A stretch of 64,000 nt of DNA, taken from positions 2,735,501 through 2,799,500 of the forward strand of contig NZ_JAOVZQ010000001.1 of NCBI RefSeq assembly GCF_026619435.1, given 5' to 3'. The translations under genes and the position numbers were made by a program. Position 1 is the first letter of the stretch, and each line of letters opens with the position of its first letter. The DNA is from Hoeflea ulvae (lineage in GTDB: Bacteria > Pseudomonadota > Alphaproteobacteria > Rhizobiales > Rhizobiaceae). Below the pieces are notes generated by a model. It had not been told where the DNA came from, made no database searches, and saw only the letters and a program-made list of their open reading frames with translations. This document shows positions 7,434 to 16,678 of this stretch, one piece after another.

Positions 7434-9008
7434 GTGCCAGACCAACACAGCGAAACGCCGCTATTGGAAACAAGAGGGCTGACCAAGATCTTCGGAAGCT
7501 TGCGGGCATGCGACGGCATCGACCTGGCCATCGCTCCGGGGGAAGTCCACGCATTGCTCGGCGAAAACGGCGCCGGCAAGTCAACATTGGTCAAGATGTT
7601 GTTCGGGGTGCTCGATCCAAGCGAAGGCGAGATCCTGTGGAAGGGCAAGCCGGTCAAGATCGGCAGCCCGGCCGAAGCCCGCGCCACCGGCGTCGGAATG
7701 GTGTTCCAGCATTTTTCCCTGTTCGAAGCCCTCACCGTGGCCGAGAATATTGCCCTGGCGCTCGACGGCAATGTCCCGATCGACAGGATTTCCGAAGAGG
7801 CGCGGCGGCTGTCGCTGGAATATGGCCTGCCGCTCGATCCGTCAGCCCATGTGGCCGATCTCTCGGTCGGCGAACGCCAGCGCATCGAGATCGTCCGCGC
7901 GCTGCTGCAAAATCCCGAGCTGATCATTCTTGACGAACCGACCTCGGTTCTGACCCCGCAGGAAGCCGACAAGCTGTTTGAAACACTGGCCAAGCTGAAG
8001 GCCGAAGGCCGGTCGGTGCTTTATATCAGCCACCGTCTCGAAGAGGTTCAGCGCATCTGTGACCGCGCCACGGTGCTGCGCCACGGCAAGATCACCGGGG
8101 CCTGCGATCCGCGCCAGGAAACCCCATCCTCGCTGGCGCAGATGATGGTTGGCGGCGAAGTCGCCCGGATTTCCGGCGCCGGACTGGGCGAGCCGGGCGA
8201 GTTGCTCATTGAAATCAGCAAGCTGAGTGCGCCGTCGCGGTCGCCCTTTGCCGTCGCCCTGCGCGACATAGACCTCTCGGTCCATGCAGGCGAAGTGGTG
8301 GCGATCGCCGGTGTGGCCGGCAATGGCCAGAGCGAATTGTTCGACGTGCTGTCGGGCGAGGATACGGTCAGGGACGCCGTATCGATCCGCATCCGCGGCA
8401 AGGCGGTCGGACGGATGGGAATCACCGCACGGCGTTTGCTGGGATGCGGCTTTGTGCCCGAGGAACGGCATGGTCACGCCGCCGTCACCGACATGCCGCT
8501 GACCTCGAACCTGGTGTTGTCGCGCCATGCGTCGGACAGTTCGGCGTTTTTGTCGGGCGGTCTGCTGGGCCTGATCAACACCGGCGCAGTGGCCAATGCC
8601 GCCAAGCGGATTTCGAAGATCATGGATGTGCGCAAATCCGGCCCCGACCCGCTGGCGGGCTCGCTGTCGGGCGGCAATCTGCAGAAATTCATCGTCGGGC
8701 GCGAACTTGACCGCCAGCCGGTGGTGCTGGTCGTCAACCAGCCGACCTGGGGTGTTGACGCAGGCGCAGCAAGCCGCATCCGCCAGGCCCTGATCGATCT
8801 TGCCAAGAGCGGATCGGCCGTGGTGGTGATCAGCCAGGACCTGGACGAGGTCTTTGAAATCGCCAGCCGGATCGCGGTCATCAACGAGGGCCATCTCTCC
8901 GTTCCCGAGCCGGCGGCAACAATGACCCGTGAACGCATCGGCCTGCTGATGGGCGGTTTTCACGATGGAACCGGCCAGGCCCATGCGGAGGCTCTCGATG
9001 CGCATTGA
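7434..9008 (+). CDS. Nucleoside-type ABC transporter, dual ATPase subunit
   Basis: 524 residues with two fused ABC domains, as in the sugar/nucleoside CUT2 and BMP-linked importers. Domain 1 (about 10-240) has Walker [10 protein letters not shown], signature LSVGERQR and Walker B LIILDEPTS. Domain 2 (about 255-510) has a weakened Walker A (GVAGNGQSE), signature LSGGNLQK and the degenerate Walker B VVNQPTWGVD seen in this family. The start is GTG at 7434, with AGGGGG 5 bases upstream. Permease 1 begins inside its last codons, so translation is coupled. The BMP-type binding protein at the end of the operon indicates a nucleoside or related ligand. Confidence 0.92.
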   Translation: MPDQHSETPLLETRGLTKIFGSLRACDGIDLAIAPGEVHALLGENGAGKSTLVKMLFGVLDPSEGEILWKGKPVKIGSPAEARATGVGMVFQHFSLFEALTVAENIALALDGNVPIDRISEEARRLSLEYGLPLDPSAHVADLSVGERQRIEIVRALLQNPELIILDEPTSVLTPQEADKLFETLAKLKAEGRSVLYISHRLEEVQRICDRATVLRHGKITGACDPRQETPSSLAQMMVGGEVARISGAGLGEPGELLIEISKLSAPSRSPFAVALRDIDLSVHAGEVVAIAGVAGNGQSELFDVLSGEDTVRDAVSIRIRGKAVGRMGITARRLLGCGFVPEERHGHAAVTDMPLTSNLVLSRHASDSSAFLSGGLLGLINTGAVANAAKRISKIMDVRKSGPDPLAGSLSGGNLQKFIVGRELDRQPVVLVVNQPTWGVDAGAASRIRQALIDLAKSGSAVVVISQDLDEVFEIASRIAVINEGHLSVPEPAATMTRERIGLLMGGFHDGTGQAHAEALDAH

Positions 9009-10083
9009 ACTGAAAAAACGTGACGGCATCTCATCGCTGTTTTCGATCCTGTCGCCGTTCATCGCTTTCGGCCTGACGCTGATTGCCGGGGTGATCCTGT
9101 TTCTGGCTCTCGGCAAGGATCCGGTGCAGGCGCTCTACAGCTTCTTCATCGAGCCGCTGACCGAGACCTGGTCGCTGCACGAACTGGCGATCAAGGCGGC
9201 ACCGCTGATCCTGATCGCGGTCGGCCTGTCGATCTGCTACCGCTCCAACAACTGGAACATCGGCGCTGAAGGCCAGTTCATCATCGGGGCGATGGCCGGC
9301 TCCATTCTGCCGGTGGTGTTTCACGGATGGCACTCGCCGCTGGTGCTGCCTTTGATGATGATCATGGGCATGATCGGTGGCGCCGCCTATGCGGCGATCC
9401 CGGCCTTCCTCAAGGCCCGGCTCAACACCAACGAGATTCTGACCAGCCTGATGCTGGTCTATGTGGCGCAGCTGCTGCTCGACTGGACCGTGCGCGGGCC
9501 GTGGCGCAACCCGGAAGGCTTCAACTTCCCCGAAACCCGCAATTTCGATGCGTCCGCGGTGCTGCCGCGCATCATCGAATCGGGCAAGACCCATTGGGGC
9601 TTCGGCTTTGCGCTGATCGCCGCTGTGGTGCTGTGGTACGTCATGCGCCGCACGCTCAAGGGGTTTGAAATCACCGTGCTGGGTCAGTCGGCGCGGGCAG
9701 GGCGGTTCGCCGGATTCTCCGACAGGAAGATGGTCTATTTCGCCTTTCTGCTGTCGGGCGCATTGGCAGGACTTGCCGGGATTTCCGAGGTCTCCGGCGC
9801 CATCGGGCAATTGCGGCCGGTGATTTCGCCCGGCTACGGCTTCACCGCCATCATCGTGGCCTTTTTGGGCCGGCTCAATCCGCTCGGCATCGTCGCGGCC
9901 GGCCTGGTGCTGGCCTTGACCTATCTCGGCGGCGAGGCAGCGCAGATCTCCATCGGCATCACCGACAAGGTCACCCGGCTGTTTCAGGGGCTGTTGCTGT
10001 TCTTCGTGCTGGGCTGCGACACGCTGATCCATTACCGCATCCGGCTGGTGCTCGGCGCGGCACAGAAAGGGAGTGCCGCCTGA
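8998..10083 (+). CDS. Nucleoside-type ABC transporter permease 1
   Basis: 361 residues with about ten hydrophobic segments; it belongs to the BPD_transp_2 permease group. Typical family stretches are YRSNNWNIGAEGQFIIGA (about 80-97) and ISPGYGFTAIIVAFLGRLNP (about 275-294). ATG 8998 is preferred to an upstream in-frame ATG at 8965 because GGAG (8987-8990) is 7 bases before it and it overlaps the end of the ATPase gene by 11 bases. The next permease starts on its stop codon (TGATG). Confidence 0.92.
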   Translation: MRIELKKRDGISSLFSILSPFIAFGLTLIAGVILFLALGKDPVQALYSFFIEPLTETWSLHELAIKAAPLILIAVGLSICYRSNNWNIGAEGQFIIGAMAGSILPVVFHGWHSPLVLPLMMIMGMIGGAAYAAIPAFLKARLNTNEILTSLMLVYVAQLLLDWTVRGPWRNPEGFNFPETRNFDASAVLPRIIESGKTHWGFGFALIAAVVLWYVMRRTLKGFEITVLGQSARAGRFAGFSDRKMVYFAFLLSGALAGLAGISEVSGAIGQLRPVISPGYGFTAIIVAFLGRLNPLGIVAAGLVLALTYLGGEAAQISIGITDKVTRLFQGLLLFFVLGCDTLIHYRIRLVLGAAQKGSAA

Positions 10084-11003
10084 TGGACATGACCCAGGCT
10101 ATCATCTTGACGATCATGACGGCGGCCACCCCGTTGCTGCTGGCGGCCATCGGCGAACTGGTTGTCGAGCGCTCCGGCGTTCTCAATCTCGGCGTTGAAG
10201 GCATGATGATCATGGGCGCGGTGGCAGCCTTCGCCATCGCCCAGATCACCGGCTCCGCCGGGCTGGGCGCGCTCGGCGGTCTGATCGCGGGCATGCTGTT
10301 TTCAGTGCTGTTCGGCTTTCTGACGCTGACGCTTGTTGCCAACCAGGTCGCCACGGGACTGGCCCTGACAATCCTCGGGCTGGGCCTGTCCGGCATGATC
10401 GGCGAATCCTTCATCGGGCTTCCCGGTTTGAAACTGGAATCCATCGCCATTCCGCTTCTCTCCGACATTCCCTTCATCGGCCGGTTGCTGTTTGATCAGG
10501 ATCCGATCTTCTACATCTCGATCATCGCCGTGGTCGGCGTGAACTGGTTTTTGTTCCGCAGCCGGGCTGGCCTGAGGCTGCGCGCCATCGGCGACAATCA
10601 CGCCTCCGCCCATGCGCTGGGCGTCAAGGTGGTGCGCACCCGCTACCTTGCGGTGATGTTCGGCGGCGCCTGCGCCGGTCTTGCCGGTGCGCATCTGTCG
10701 ATCGTCTACACGCCGCAATGGGTGGAGAACATGACCGCCGGGCGCGGCTGGATTGCGCTGGCACTGGTGGTGTTTGCCTCCTGGCGGCCAAGCCGGGTGC
10801 TGGCCGGCGCCTATCTGTTCGGCGCGGTCTCGATCGGCCAGCTCCATGCCCAGGCCCTGGGCATTGGCGTGCCATCACAATTCCTATCGGCTCTTCCCTA
10901 CCTCGCCACGATTGCGGTACTGGTTATCATATCGCTGAATCGGAGGATGACGCTGATCAACACGCCGGCATCGCTCGGCAAACCCTTTGTGCCGGAACGA
11001 TAG
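10083..11003 (+). CDS. Nucleoside-type ABC transporter permease 2
   Basis: 306 residues with about eight to ten membrane helices, the second BPD_transp_2 permease. The family signature VERSGVLNLGVEGMMIMGA lies at about 27-45. Its ATG shares one base with the stop of permease 1. The two permeases would form the inner-membrane heterodimer driven by the dual ATPase. The substrate-binding protein gene follows after 50 bases. Confidence 0.92.
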   Translation: MDMTQAIILTIMTAATPLLLAAIGELVVERSGVLNLGVEGMMIMGAVAAFAIAQITGSAGLGALGGLIAGMLFSVLFGFLTLTLVANQVATGLALTILGLGLSGMIGESFIGLPGLKLESIAIPLLSDIPFIGRLLFDQDPIFYISIIAVVGVNWFLFRSRAGLRLRAIGDNHASAHALGVKVVRTRYLAVMFGGACAGLAGAHLSIVYTPQWVENMTAGRGWIALALVVFASWRPSRVLAGAYLFGAVSIGQLHAQALGIGVPSQFLSALPYLATIAVLVIISLNRRMTLINTPASLGKPFVPER

Positions 11004-11053
11004 AGACAGATCGCCGGCCCGATACCAACAACCAACCAGACAGGGTGAACCCA

Positions 11054-12133
11054 ATGAAAAAGACGTTTTTTCTCCTTGCCGCGGCCACTGCGCTCGCCGG
11101 CTTCTCGGCTTCGGCAAATGCCGCAGCCATGGACAAGGTCAAGGCCTGCTTTATCTATGTCGGACCCGTGGGCGATTTCGGCTGGTCCTATCAGCATGAC
11201 CAGGGCCGCCAATATGTCGAGGAGAAGCTCGGCGACAAGGTCGAGACGGCCTATCTCGAAAGCGTGCCTGAAGGCGCGGACGCCGAACGCGCCATCGAAC
11301 GTTTCGCCCGCTCGGGCTGCAACATCATCTTCACCACGTCATTCGGCTACATGGACCAGACCAACAAGGTCGCCAAGGACTTTCCGGACATCAAGTTCGA
11401 GCATGCCACCGGCTACAAGACCGATCACCCGAATGTGTCGACCTATGATTCGAAGTTCTTCCAGGGCCGTTATGTGATCGGCCAGATTGCTGCCAAGATG
11501 TCGGAATCGGGCACTGCGGGCTACATCGCCTCGTTCCCGATCCCCGAAGTGGTGCAGGGCATCAACTCCTTCATGCTCGGCGCGCAGTCGGTCGATCCCG
11601 ATTTCAAGCTCAAGGTCGTGTGGGTCAACACCTGGTTCGACCCGGGCAAGGAAGCCGATGCCGCCAAGGCGCTGCTCGATCAGGGTGCGGACGTCCTGAC
11701 CCAGCACACCGATTCCACGGCCCCGATGCAGGTTGCCGCAGAACGTGGCGCCTATGCATTCGGTCAGGCATCCGACATGTATGCCTTCGGCAAGGAAACC
11801 CAGCTGACGGCGATCGTCGACGAGTGGGGTCCCTATTATCTCGAGCGGATTTCCGCCGTGCTGGACGGCACCTGGGAACAGTCGCGGACCTGGGGCGGAA
11901 TGGCCGAAGGCCACGTCGTGATGGCGCCTTACACCAACATGCCTGACGACGTGAAGGCCATGGCCGAGGAAACCCAGGCCAAGATCACGTCCGGCGAGTT
12001 CCATCCCTTCACCGGCCCGATCACCAAGCAGGACGGCACCGAATGGCTGGCTGACGGCGTTGTTGCCGAAGATGGCGAGCTCTCCGGCCTGAACTTCTAC
12101 GTCAAGGGCATTGACGACCAGCTGGCCAAGTAA
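11054..12133 (+). CDS. BMP (PnrA-like) family substrate-binding protein
   Basis: 359 residues with a signal peptide (MKKTFFLLAAATALAGFSASANA) and no lipobox, so it is predicted to be free in the periplasm. The mature protein begins the BMP fold with VKACFIYVGPVGDFGWSYQHDQG; FTTSFGYMD (about 95-103) follows. BMP/PnrA proteins bind purine nucleosides or related ligands, and some alphaproteobacterial homologues bind other small molecules, so the ligand is not certain. Placing the binding protein last in the operon, after ATPase and permeases, is less usual. ATG 11054 is chosen for the signal peptide; a frame open further upstream lacks one. Confidence 0.9.
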   Translation: MKKTFFLLAAATALAGFSASANAAAMDKVKACFIYVGPVGDFGWSYQHDQGRQYVEEKLGDKVETAYLESVPEGADAERAIERFARSGCNIIFTTSFGYMDQTNKVAKDFPDIKFEHATGYKTDHPNVSTYDSKFFQGRYVIGQIAAKMSESGTAGYIASFPIPEVVQGINSFMLGAQSVDPDFKLKVVWVNTWFDPGKEADAAKALLDQGADVLTQHTDSTAPMQVAAERGAYAFGQASDMYAFGKETQLTAIVDEWGPYYLERISAVLDGTWEQSRTWGGMAEGHVVMAPYTNMPDDVKAMAEETQAKITSGEFHPFTGPITKQDGTEWLADGVVAEDGELSGLNFYVKGIDDQLAK

Positions 12134-12162
12134 GCCGGTTCGGAACACTGAATGAAAAAACG

Positions 12163-12194
12163 GGGGCGGCTGCATGGGCCGCCCCTTCTTGTTT
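12163..12194 (+). terminator. Rho-independent terminator of the nucleoside-type ABC operon
   Basis: An 8-bp GC stem (12163-12170 with 12178-12185) with a 7-base loop is followed by a T-rich tail (ttcttgttt). Six A residues lie just upstream, so it could also stop the convergent acyltransferase transcript. Confidence 0.8.
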
Positions 12195-12230
12195 GCCCCG
12201 TCTTCTTGCAGCCGGTACAGCGGTTCGAGG

Positions 12231-13361
12231 TCAGATGGAGCCGCTTTGTTCGGCCGGCGCGGGGTATGGCGCGATGGTGCGGGGCAGGAAACGGGCGACG
12301 GGCACGCACAGGGTCCGGATGATCCGCCGGCCCGCCGGCTCGACATGGCGGTAGATCCACCAGCTCACTGTGAGTGACAACGCGACGGCGAGCGCGAAGG
12401 CGGCCCATTTGCCCACAGCCGGCGCCGTCAGATTGATCAGGATGTACCCGGCGTTCTGATGCACCAGATAGAGCGGATAGCTGATGCCGCCCAGCGCCAG
12501 CGTCCAGGGGCCGGCCCTGACATGCCGTCCCAGCGTTGCCGCGAGCAGGAAGACCATCACAATGCCGGCATTGGCCAGCGCCACGGTCAGGGCCGAGGCG
12601 GCCGCGCCAAGCCGGGCAATGACATCAAGCCGCTGCACCTCGGCGGTGTGGAAGGTCATGAGCAGCGCCAGCGCCGCAAGTCCCAGACGCAGCCGGCTGC
12701 CGCCAAGCGACGAGATCCGCCAGACCATGGCGCCGAAAGCGAAATAGGCGCCATATTCGGTCAAAAACAACAATTCCACCGGGCGCGATCCGATGAGTAT
12801 GTTGTTGACAATGATCAACACCAGCCAGAGCGCCACCGCCAGGTCGGTGTGGCGCGGCAGCGCGCCGGAAAACAGGCCGATGACCACCCAGGCGTAAAAG
12901 ATCAGCTCGATGACGATCGACCAATAGGCGCCATCCATGAACGACGCCCCGAACAGCGGCGCCACCATGGTCAGGTTGGCGGCCCATTCGGCCAGGCTGG
13001 TGGCAAAGGGCTCTTCGGCCCACCACATCATCATCACGAAAGTGATCGTCATCGCCACCAGATGGGCCGGGTAGAGCCGCGCCAGCCGGCTGATTGAGAA
13101 ACCGTACCAGTCACGGCCGCTGGCCGACCAGATGATGACGAAGCCGGAGATCATGAAGAACGTGTTGACGCCGAGATAGCCCAGCGCGAGCGACTCGCCT
13201 GCCGCGCCATAGCCGTGATCGAGATAGCCGCCTTCGCGGGCGCCGCGATAGAGGAAATGATAGACCACCACCATCATGGCGGCGCCAAAGCGCAACAGGT
13301 CGAGCAGGCCGTTGCGCGGGTTGCGGTCGATCCGGGAACTGTCTGGGGCTGAGCTGTGCAC
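12231..13361 (-). CDS. Acyltransferase 3 (OafA/NolX-type) membrane protein
   Basis: About 376 residues with roughly ten membrane helices. The family's early signature is present: LLDLLRFGAAMMVVVYHFLY (about 20-40), with the His that family members use for catalysis, and NTFFMISGFVIIWS (about 70-85). These enzymes put O-acetyl or other acyl groups on surface sugars such as lipopolysaccharide, exopolysaccharide or Nod factor; no neighbour identifies the acceptor. An ATG at 13367 touches the AAGGAG ribosome binding site, whereas the GTG at 13361 lies 6 bases after it, so GTG is preferred. A TATAAT hexamer sits at 13392-13387 on this strand. Confidence 0.85.
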   Translation of the reverse strand: MHSSAPDSSRIDRNPRNGLLDLLRFGAAMMVVVYHFLYRGAREGGYLDHGYGAAGESLALGYLGVNTFFMISGFVIIWSASGRDWYGFSISRLARLYPAHLVAMTITFVMMMWWAEEPFATSLAEWAANLTMVAPLFGASFMDGAYWSIVIELIFYAWVVIGLFSGALPRHTDLAVALWLVLIIVNNILIGSRPVELLFLTEYGAYFAFGAMVWRISSLGGSRLRLGLAALALLMTFHTAEVQRLDVIARLGAAASALTVALANAGIVMVFLLAATLGRHVRAGPWTLALGGISYPLYLVHQNAGYILINLTAPAVGKWAAFALAVALSLTVSWWIYRHVEPAGRRIIRTLCVPVARFLPRTIAPYPAPAEQSGSI

Positions 13362-13403
13362 GATCATCTCCTTCGCAGAGGAGGCAATTATAGCGCAAAC
13401 ACC

Positions 13404-13429
13404 AACGCCGGGCTTGATAACCCGGCGTT
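13404..13429. terminator. Hairpin between the aminotransferase and acyltransferase genes
   Basis: A perfect 9-bp GC-rich stem (13404-13412 with 13421-13429) with an 8-base loop. It lies 40 bases past the aminotransferase stop on the minus strand, where a terminator is expected, but only a short T stretch follows (gtgttt). It could be a weak terminator or an mRNA 3' end stabiliser. Confidence 0.45.
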
Positions 13430-13468
13430 AAGCTTAAGCGTAAAGGTTAAATCCGGCGCTGCCGGGGA

Positions 13469-14857
13469 TCAGGCGAGACCCTGCTTGCGGATGTCGTCCC
13501 AGGCCACATCCAGCGTCTTTCTGGCCGTGGCGATCAGGTGATCGACCTCTTCTTCTGTGATCGTCAGCGGCGGCGAGATGATCAGCGAATCGGCCACCGC
13601 GCGCATCACCAGCCCATTGGCGAAGGAATGGTCGCGGGTGATGGTGCCGACCTTGCCGACATTGTCGAAACGCTTGCTCAGATCGTTTTCATCGGGAACC
13701 AGTTCCAGCGCGCCGAACATGCCGACCATGCGGGCCTGGCCCACAAGCGGATGGTCTTCCAGCGTCATCCAGCGTGACTTGAAATAGGGGCCGATATGGT
13801 CGCGAACCCGCTCGACCAGGCCTTCGCGTTTCATGATGTTGATATTGGCAATGGCCGCAGCGCAGCAGGCCGGATGGCCGGCATAGGTATAGCCGTGAAA
13901 GAACTCGACACCTTCGCGGTGCAGCACTTCGGCGATCTGGTCCGACACCAGCACGCCGCCCATCGGCAGATAGCCCGATGTCAGCCCCTTGGCGATAGCC
14001 ATCAAATCGGGCTTGAGTTCGTAATAGGTGGATCCGAACCATTCGCCGGTGCGGCCGAAGCCGCAGATGACTTCGTCGGCGATGAACAGGATGTCGCGGC
14101 TTTCGAGAATGCGCTTGACCTCGGGCCAGTAGGTGGCGGGCGGGACGATGACGCCGCCGGCGCCCTGGATCGGCTCGGCGATGAAGGCTGCGACATTTTC
14201 TTCGCCGATTTCCTCGATGGCGCGCTCGAGTTCACGTGCCGCCCAGAGGCCGAACTCGTCCTCGCTCATGTCGGTCTTCATGCCTTCGCCGAACCAGTAG
14301 GGCTGGGCGATATGGTGGATGTCGGGGATCGGCAGCCCGCCCTGGCTGTGCATGGCGCCCATGCCGCCGAGCGAGGCGCCGGCCATGGTCGAGCCGTGAT
14401 AGGCGTTCTTGCGGCTGATCACCACTTTCTTGGATGGCTGGCCCTGCAGCGCCCAATAGGTCCGCACCAGCCGCAGGATCGTGTCATTGGCCTCCGAGCC
14501 CGAGCCTGTGTACATCACCATGTTGATGTTGTCGGGCGCGATGCCGGCCAGCATTTCCGACAGTTCGATCACCGGCGGATGCGTGGTCTTGAAGAAGGTG
14601 TTGTAATAGGACAATTCGCTCATCTGGGCGCGAACGGCATCCACCACTTCCTGGCGGCCATGGCCGACATTGACGCACCACAATCCTGCCATGCCATCGA
14701 GCATGCGATTGCCGTCGGTGTCCCACAGCCAGACGCCATCCGCGCGCGAAATCACCCGCCGTTCGTCAATGCCCAGGGCTCCGTGATCGGTGAAGGGATG
14801 CAGATGGTGTTTGTGATCGGATGCCTTGAGATCATGAGATGACACATTGACGCGCAT
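13469..14857 (-). CDS. Class III aminotransferase, probably putrescine-pyruvate type (SpuC-like)
   Basis: 462 residues, fold-type I PLP enzyme. Visible features are GMAGLWCVNVGHGR (about 55-70), the cofactor-binding MYTGSGSEAND (about 113-124), the Asp of LFIADEVICGFGRTG, and the PLP lysine K290 in IAKGLTSGYLPMGG. The best match is the omega-aminotransferase group that moves an amino group from putrescine or other amines to pyruvate. It is divergent from a glutamine-synthetase-like gene of the gamma-glutamylputrescine type, which supports a role in polyamine use; the exact amine is inferred. Confidence 0.87.
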   Translation of the reverse strand: MRVNVSSHDLKASDHKHHLHPFTDHGALGIDERRVISRADGVWLWDTDGNRMLDGMAGLWCVNVGHGRQEVVDAVRAQMSELSYYNTFFKTTHPPVIELSEMLAGIAPDNINMVMYTGSGSEANDTILRLVRTYWALQGQPSKKVVISRKNAYHGSTMAGASLGGMGAMHSQGGLPIPDIHHIAQPYWFGEGMKTDMSEDEFGLWAARELERAIEEIGEENVAAFIAEPIQGAGGVIVPPATYWPEVKRILESRDILFIADEVICGFGRTGEWFGSTYYELKPDLMAIAKGLTSGYLPMGGVLVSDQIAEVLHREGVEFFHGYTYAGHPACCAAAIANINIMKREGLVERVRDHIGPYFKSRWMTLEDHPLVGQARMVGMFGALELVPDENDLSKRFDNVGKVGTITRDHSFANGLVMRAVADSLIISPPLTITEEEVDHLIATARKTLDVAWDDIRKQGLA

Positions 14858-15100
14858 AGTTTTCTTCCTGATTGGATTATGAGACAGATCGGTAGGAATT
14901 CAGTTTGACCTTTATTTGAGTGTGTGCACAAAATTCCAGCGCGGACAAGCGCCGCACCATCCGGCTTTGGAATGGATTGAGTTGTGCGGCAACCTACAAT
15001 GCAATACCTCGAAGTGGTACAGCGTATGTTGTGCGTTTGATCCCACGGGGCTCGCGCAACAGTACGGCAATTTAAAGTCCTGAAGGGGCATGGTGACATT
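14858..15100. promoter_or_regulatory. Divergent promoter region of the polyamine gene pair
   Basis: This 243-base region must hold promoters for both the aminotransferase and the glutamine-synthetase-like gene. Visible elements are a TTGACC hexamer (14905-14910), a TGTGCACA palindrome (14923-14930) and a TACAAT hexamer (14995-15000) facing the synthetase gene. None forms a complete consensus promoter. A shared operator for a polyamine regulator is plausible but not identified. Confidence 0.35.
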
Positions 15101-16477
15101 ATGCGCGAGAGCGCCAGTTCGGAAAACACACCCGCAAATCTTCCCAGCAATGATGAGGCGGAGAAATTTCTCGCCGAAAACCCCGACATCGAATCGGTGG
15201 ATTTCCTGATCCCCGACATCAATGGCGTCATGCGCGGCAAGTGGGGCCCCACCGAGGCGCTGGGCAAGGCCGGCAATCCGGGCATCAACATGCCGCTGTC
15301 GATCTTCGGTCTGGATGTCTGGGGCAGGGAGGTCGAATCCACCGGCATCCACATCGAGACCGGCGATATCGACGGCTATTGCCGTGCCATTCCCGGCCGC
15401 ATCAACCGCGCGCCCTGGGCGCCGCGGCCCTCGGCGCAGGTGCTGATGTCGATGTACACCGAAACCGGCGAGCCATGTGCCTATGATCCGCGCCATGTGC
15501 TGCAGCGTGTCGTCGACCGGTTCACCGCGCTTGGACTCAAGCCGGTGACGGCGTTCGAACTGGAATTCTACTTGGTGGATCCGGCCGTGTTCCAGCGCTC
15601 GGGCCGCATGGGCAAGGATCTCGGACCCGGTCCGGAACAGCAGCAGATGTATTCGCTGTCCGAACTGCGCGGCCAGAGCGACCTGTTTGCCGAAATCCGC
15701 GCCGCTGCGGTGGCGCAGGGTCTGCCGATCGACACCATCATCAAGGAAGCAGCGCCTGGCCAGTTCGAGGTCAATCTCAAGCATCGCGACGATGCCATGG
15801 CGGCCGCCGACGATACCGTGCTCCTGCGCCGGGTGATCACCGAATGCGCCCACAAGTTCGGCCTGCGCGCCACCTTCATGGCCAAGCCGTTTCTCGAATG
15901 GCCCGGCAACGGCATGCATGTCCATGCCAGCGTTGTGGATGAAAACGGCAAGAACATCTTTGCCGGAGAAGACGGCGACATACGGTTGCAGCATGCCGCG
16001 GCCGGTCTGCTGAAAACGCTCAAGGACACGCTGCTTCTCTATATACCGGGCTTCAACGGCTATCGCCGGCTGCAGCCGGGCTCCTATGCGCCGACGCGAA
16101 TTGCCTGGGGCCGCAACAACCGCTCTGTCGTGGTCCGCGTTCCCGCTTCCGACGACAAGGCGCGCCGTCTCGAACACCGCATGTCCGGGGCTGACGCCAA
16201 TCCCTATTTCGTGCTCGCCGGCGTGCTGGGCGGAATGCTCGAAGGCATCGAGAACGCGATCATGCCGCCGCCGGCCGTGGAGGGCAACGCCTATACGGTC
16301 GCGCTGCCGCAACTCTCCGACGACATGGATGACGCCATCGAGGATTTCGAGAATTCCGAATTCATTGCGCGCCTTTTCGGGACCGAATTGCGCATGATCT
16401 TTGCCGAAATCAAGCGGGAGGAGCTCAAAGCGTTCGACAATGAGATCACGCCATTGGAACGTTCGACCTATCTCTGA
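15101..16477 (+). CDS. Glutamine synthetase family enzyme, probably gamma-glutamylputrescine synthetase
   Basis: 458 residues. An N-terminal beta-grasp domain (about 20-120, including SVDFLIPDINGVMRGK) leads into the catalytic domain with FELEFYLVD (about 153-161), GNGMHVHAS (metal and ATP loop) and RIAWGRNNRS plus RRLEHRMSGADANPY in the C-terminal half. The sequence is closer to the PuuA/GlnA3 group than to GlnA, lacking the adenylylation region of GlnA. Such enzymes ligate glutamate to putrescine using ATP. Its divergent neighbour is a putrescine-type aminotransferase. The ATG at 15101 has GAAGGGG about 12 bases upstream. Confidence 0.87.
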   Translation: MRESASSENTPANLPSNDEAEKFLAENPDIESVDFLIPDINGVMRGKWGPTEALGKAGNPGINMPLSIFGLDVWGREVESTGIHIETGDIDGYCRAIPGRINRAPWAPRPSAQVLMSMYTETGEPCAYDPRHVLQRVVDRFTALGLKPVTAFELEFYLVDPAVFQRSGRMGKDLGPGPEQQQMYSLSELRGQSDLFAEIRAAAVAQGLPIDTIIKEAAPGQFEVNLKHRDDAMAAADDTVLLRRVITECAHKFGLRATFMAKPFLEWPGNGMHVHASVVDENGKNIFAGEDGDIRLQHAAAGLLKTLKDTLLLYIPGFNGYRRLQPGSYAPTRIAWGRNNRSVVVRVPASDDKARRLEHRMSGADANPYFVLAGVLGGMLEGIENAIMPPPAVEGNAYTVALPQLSDDMDDAIEDFENSEFIARLFGTELRMIFAEIKREELKAFDNEITPLERSTYL

Positions 16478-16551
16478 ATTCAACTGAGCAGGCGTTCGCG
16501 CCTGTTGACGGCTCGATCTGCGGAACGGTGCGACAACTCCGTTTCAACGAT

Positions 16552-16576
16552 TTGACATAGGACAAGGCGCTTGTCC
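16552..16576. promoter_or_regulatory. Inverted repeats upstream of hemA (possible oxygen-control element)
   Basis: Upstream of hemA lie TTGAC-N4-GACAA (16552-16565), a partial match to the Fnr/FixK-type TTGAT-N4-ATCAA box, and a perfect 7-bp inverted repeat GGACAAG-GCG-CTTGTCC (16560-16576). In some alphaproteobacteria hemA is controlled by FnrL. The match is imperfect (two mismatches in the right half), so this is only a candidate. Confidence 0.3.
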
Positions 16577-16678
16577 GCCAAGTCGTGCGACTTTATGCCC
16601 GGTCTCGTGAATCTGTTTTTTGGGTTGACGGACGGGGTGATGTTTCGCATGTTGAGAGTGACACATAGGACGAATGCA

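Noticed and set aside
14912-16483. 523-codon open frame antisense to the glutamine-synthetase-like gene
   Set aside because: Composition is typical of a reversed coding frame and it covers a gene with a full set of conserved motifs.
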